Assembly: GCF_050624435.1 (NCBI RefSeq)
Contig: NC_134546.1
Span: forward strand, 15,275,001 to 15,339,000
Reading direction: 5' to 3'
From: Tenrec ecaudatus
Taxonomy: Eukaryota > Chordata > Mammalia > Afrosoricida > Tenrecidae
DNA: 64,000 nucleotides
Below are positions 63,946 to 64,000 of the stretch, in pieces. Position 1 is the first letter of the stretch. The number at the start of each line of letters is the position of its first letter. The position numbers and the translations under genes are program-made. The notes beneath the pieces were generated by a model. That model was given only the letters and a program-made list of their open reading frames with translations, searched no databases and was not told the origin of the DNA.

Positions 63946-64000
63946 TACAGCACATTGTCGCTAATGGCAGATGTAGATGGTCTCACTTTAGTTTTAAACT

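Noticed and set aside
1-64000. CRISPR array, operon, phage or other prokaryotic system
   Set aside because: Spliced mammalian genes and SINE/LINE content throughout; the tandem units at 49050-49118 are part of an interspersed repeat, with no spacer pattern.

Overview
This is a stretch of placental-mammal nuclear genome, not a microbial one. It is AT-rich and intron-dominated, with a single CpG-rich island near 11.2-12.0 kb and dense interspersed repeats. The repeats point to an afrotherian: there are about 30 copies of an AfroSINE-type tRNA-derived SINE, many RTE/BovB LINE pieces, and L1 3' UTR fragments. Two copies of the hAT transposon SPIN are also present. Among afrotherians SPIN is known from tenrecs, so a tenrec such as Echinops is the best guess. 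The clade inference is strong; the species is an inference.

Two protein-coding genes are arranged head to head. FBXO48 (minus strand) has two coding exons, 7422-7727 and 4025-4219, that splice in phase to give a 166-residue F-box protein. APLF (plus strand) starts at 11780 in the CpG island. Seven coding exons are visible: 11780-11875, 31061-31132, 43663-43835, 47152-47296, 47798-47930, 55530-55714 and 62086-62441. All have GT/AG sites, compatible phases and no stops, and encode residues 1-386 plus a split codon 387. The exons for the rest of the PBZ zinc fingers and the acidic tail lie beyond the right edge. The island between the genes carries NRF1-like, GC-box and ZNF143-like motifs, as expected of a shared bidirectional promoter.

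Layout: 0-4 kb, L1, SINE and RTE debris and the probable FBXO48 3' UTR. 4.2-7.4 kb, the FBXO48 intron, holding a COX7A2 processed pseudogene and a full-length dead mariner. 7.4-11.2 kb, the upstream FBXO48 coding exon, L1, SPIN and SINEs. 11.2-12.0 kb, promoter and APLF exon 1. 12-31 kb, APLF intron 1, with L1 3' UTRs, a 2-kb RTE and an antisense mariner. 31-62 kb, APLF exons 2-7 in repeat-filled introns, including several nested insertions (SPIN in a SINE, an LTR in an RTE, L1 and SINE in a MaLR LTR). 62.4-64 kb, start of the next intron.

Functionally, APLF is a scaffold of DNA double-strand-break end joining (FHA domain to XRCC1/XRCC4, Ku-binding motif, poly(ADP-ribose)-binding fingers). 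FBXO48 is a predicted SCF substrate adaptor. They share a promoter but have no known shared pathway. I found no RNA gene, CRISPR array or novel gene system. The most notable items are the precisely bounded mobile elements with target-site duplications and the C-terminal extension of FBXO48.
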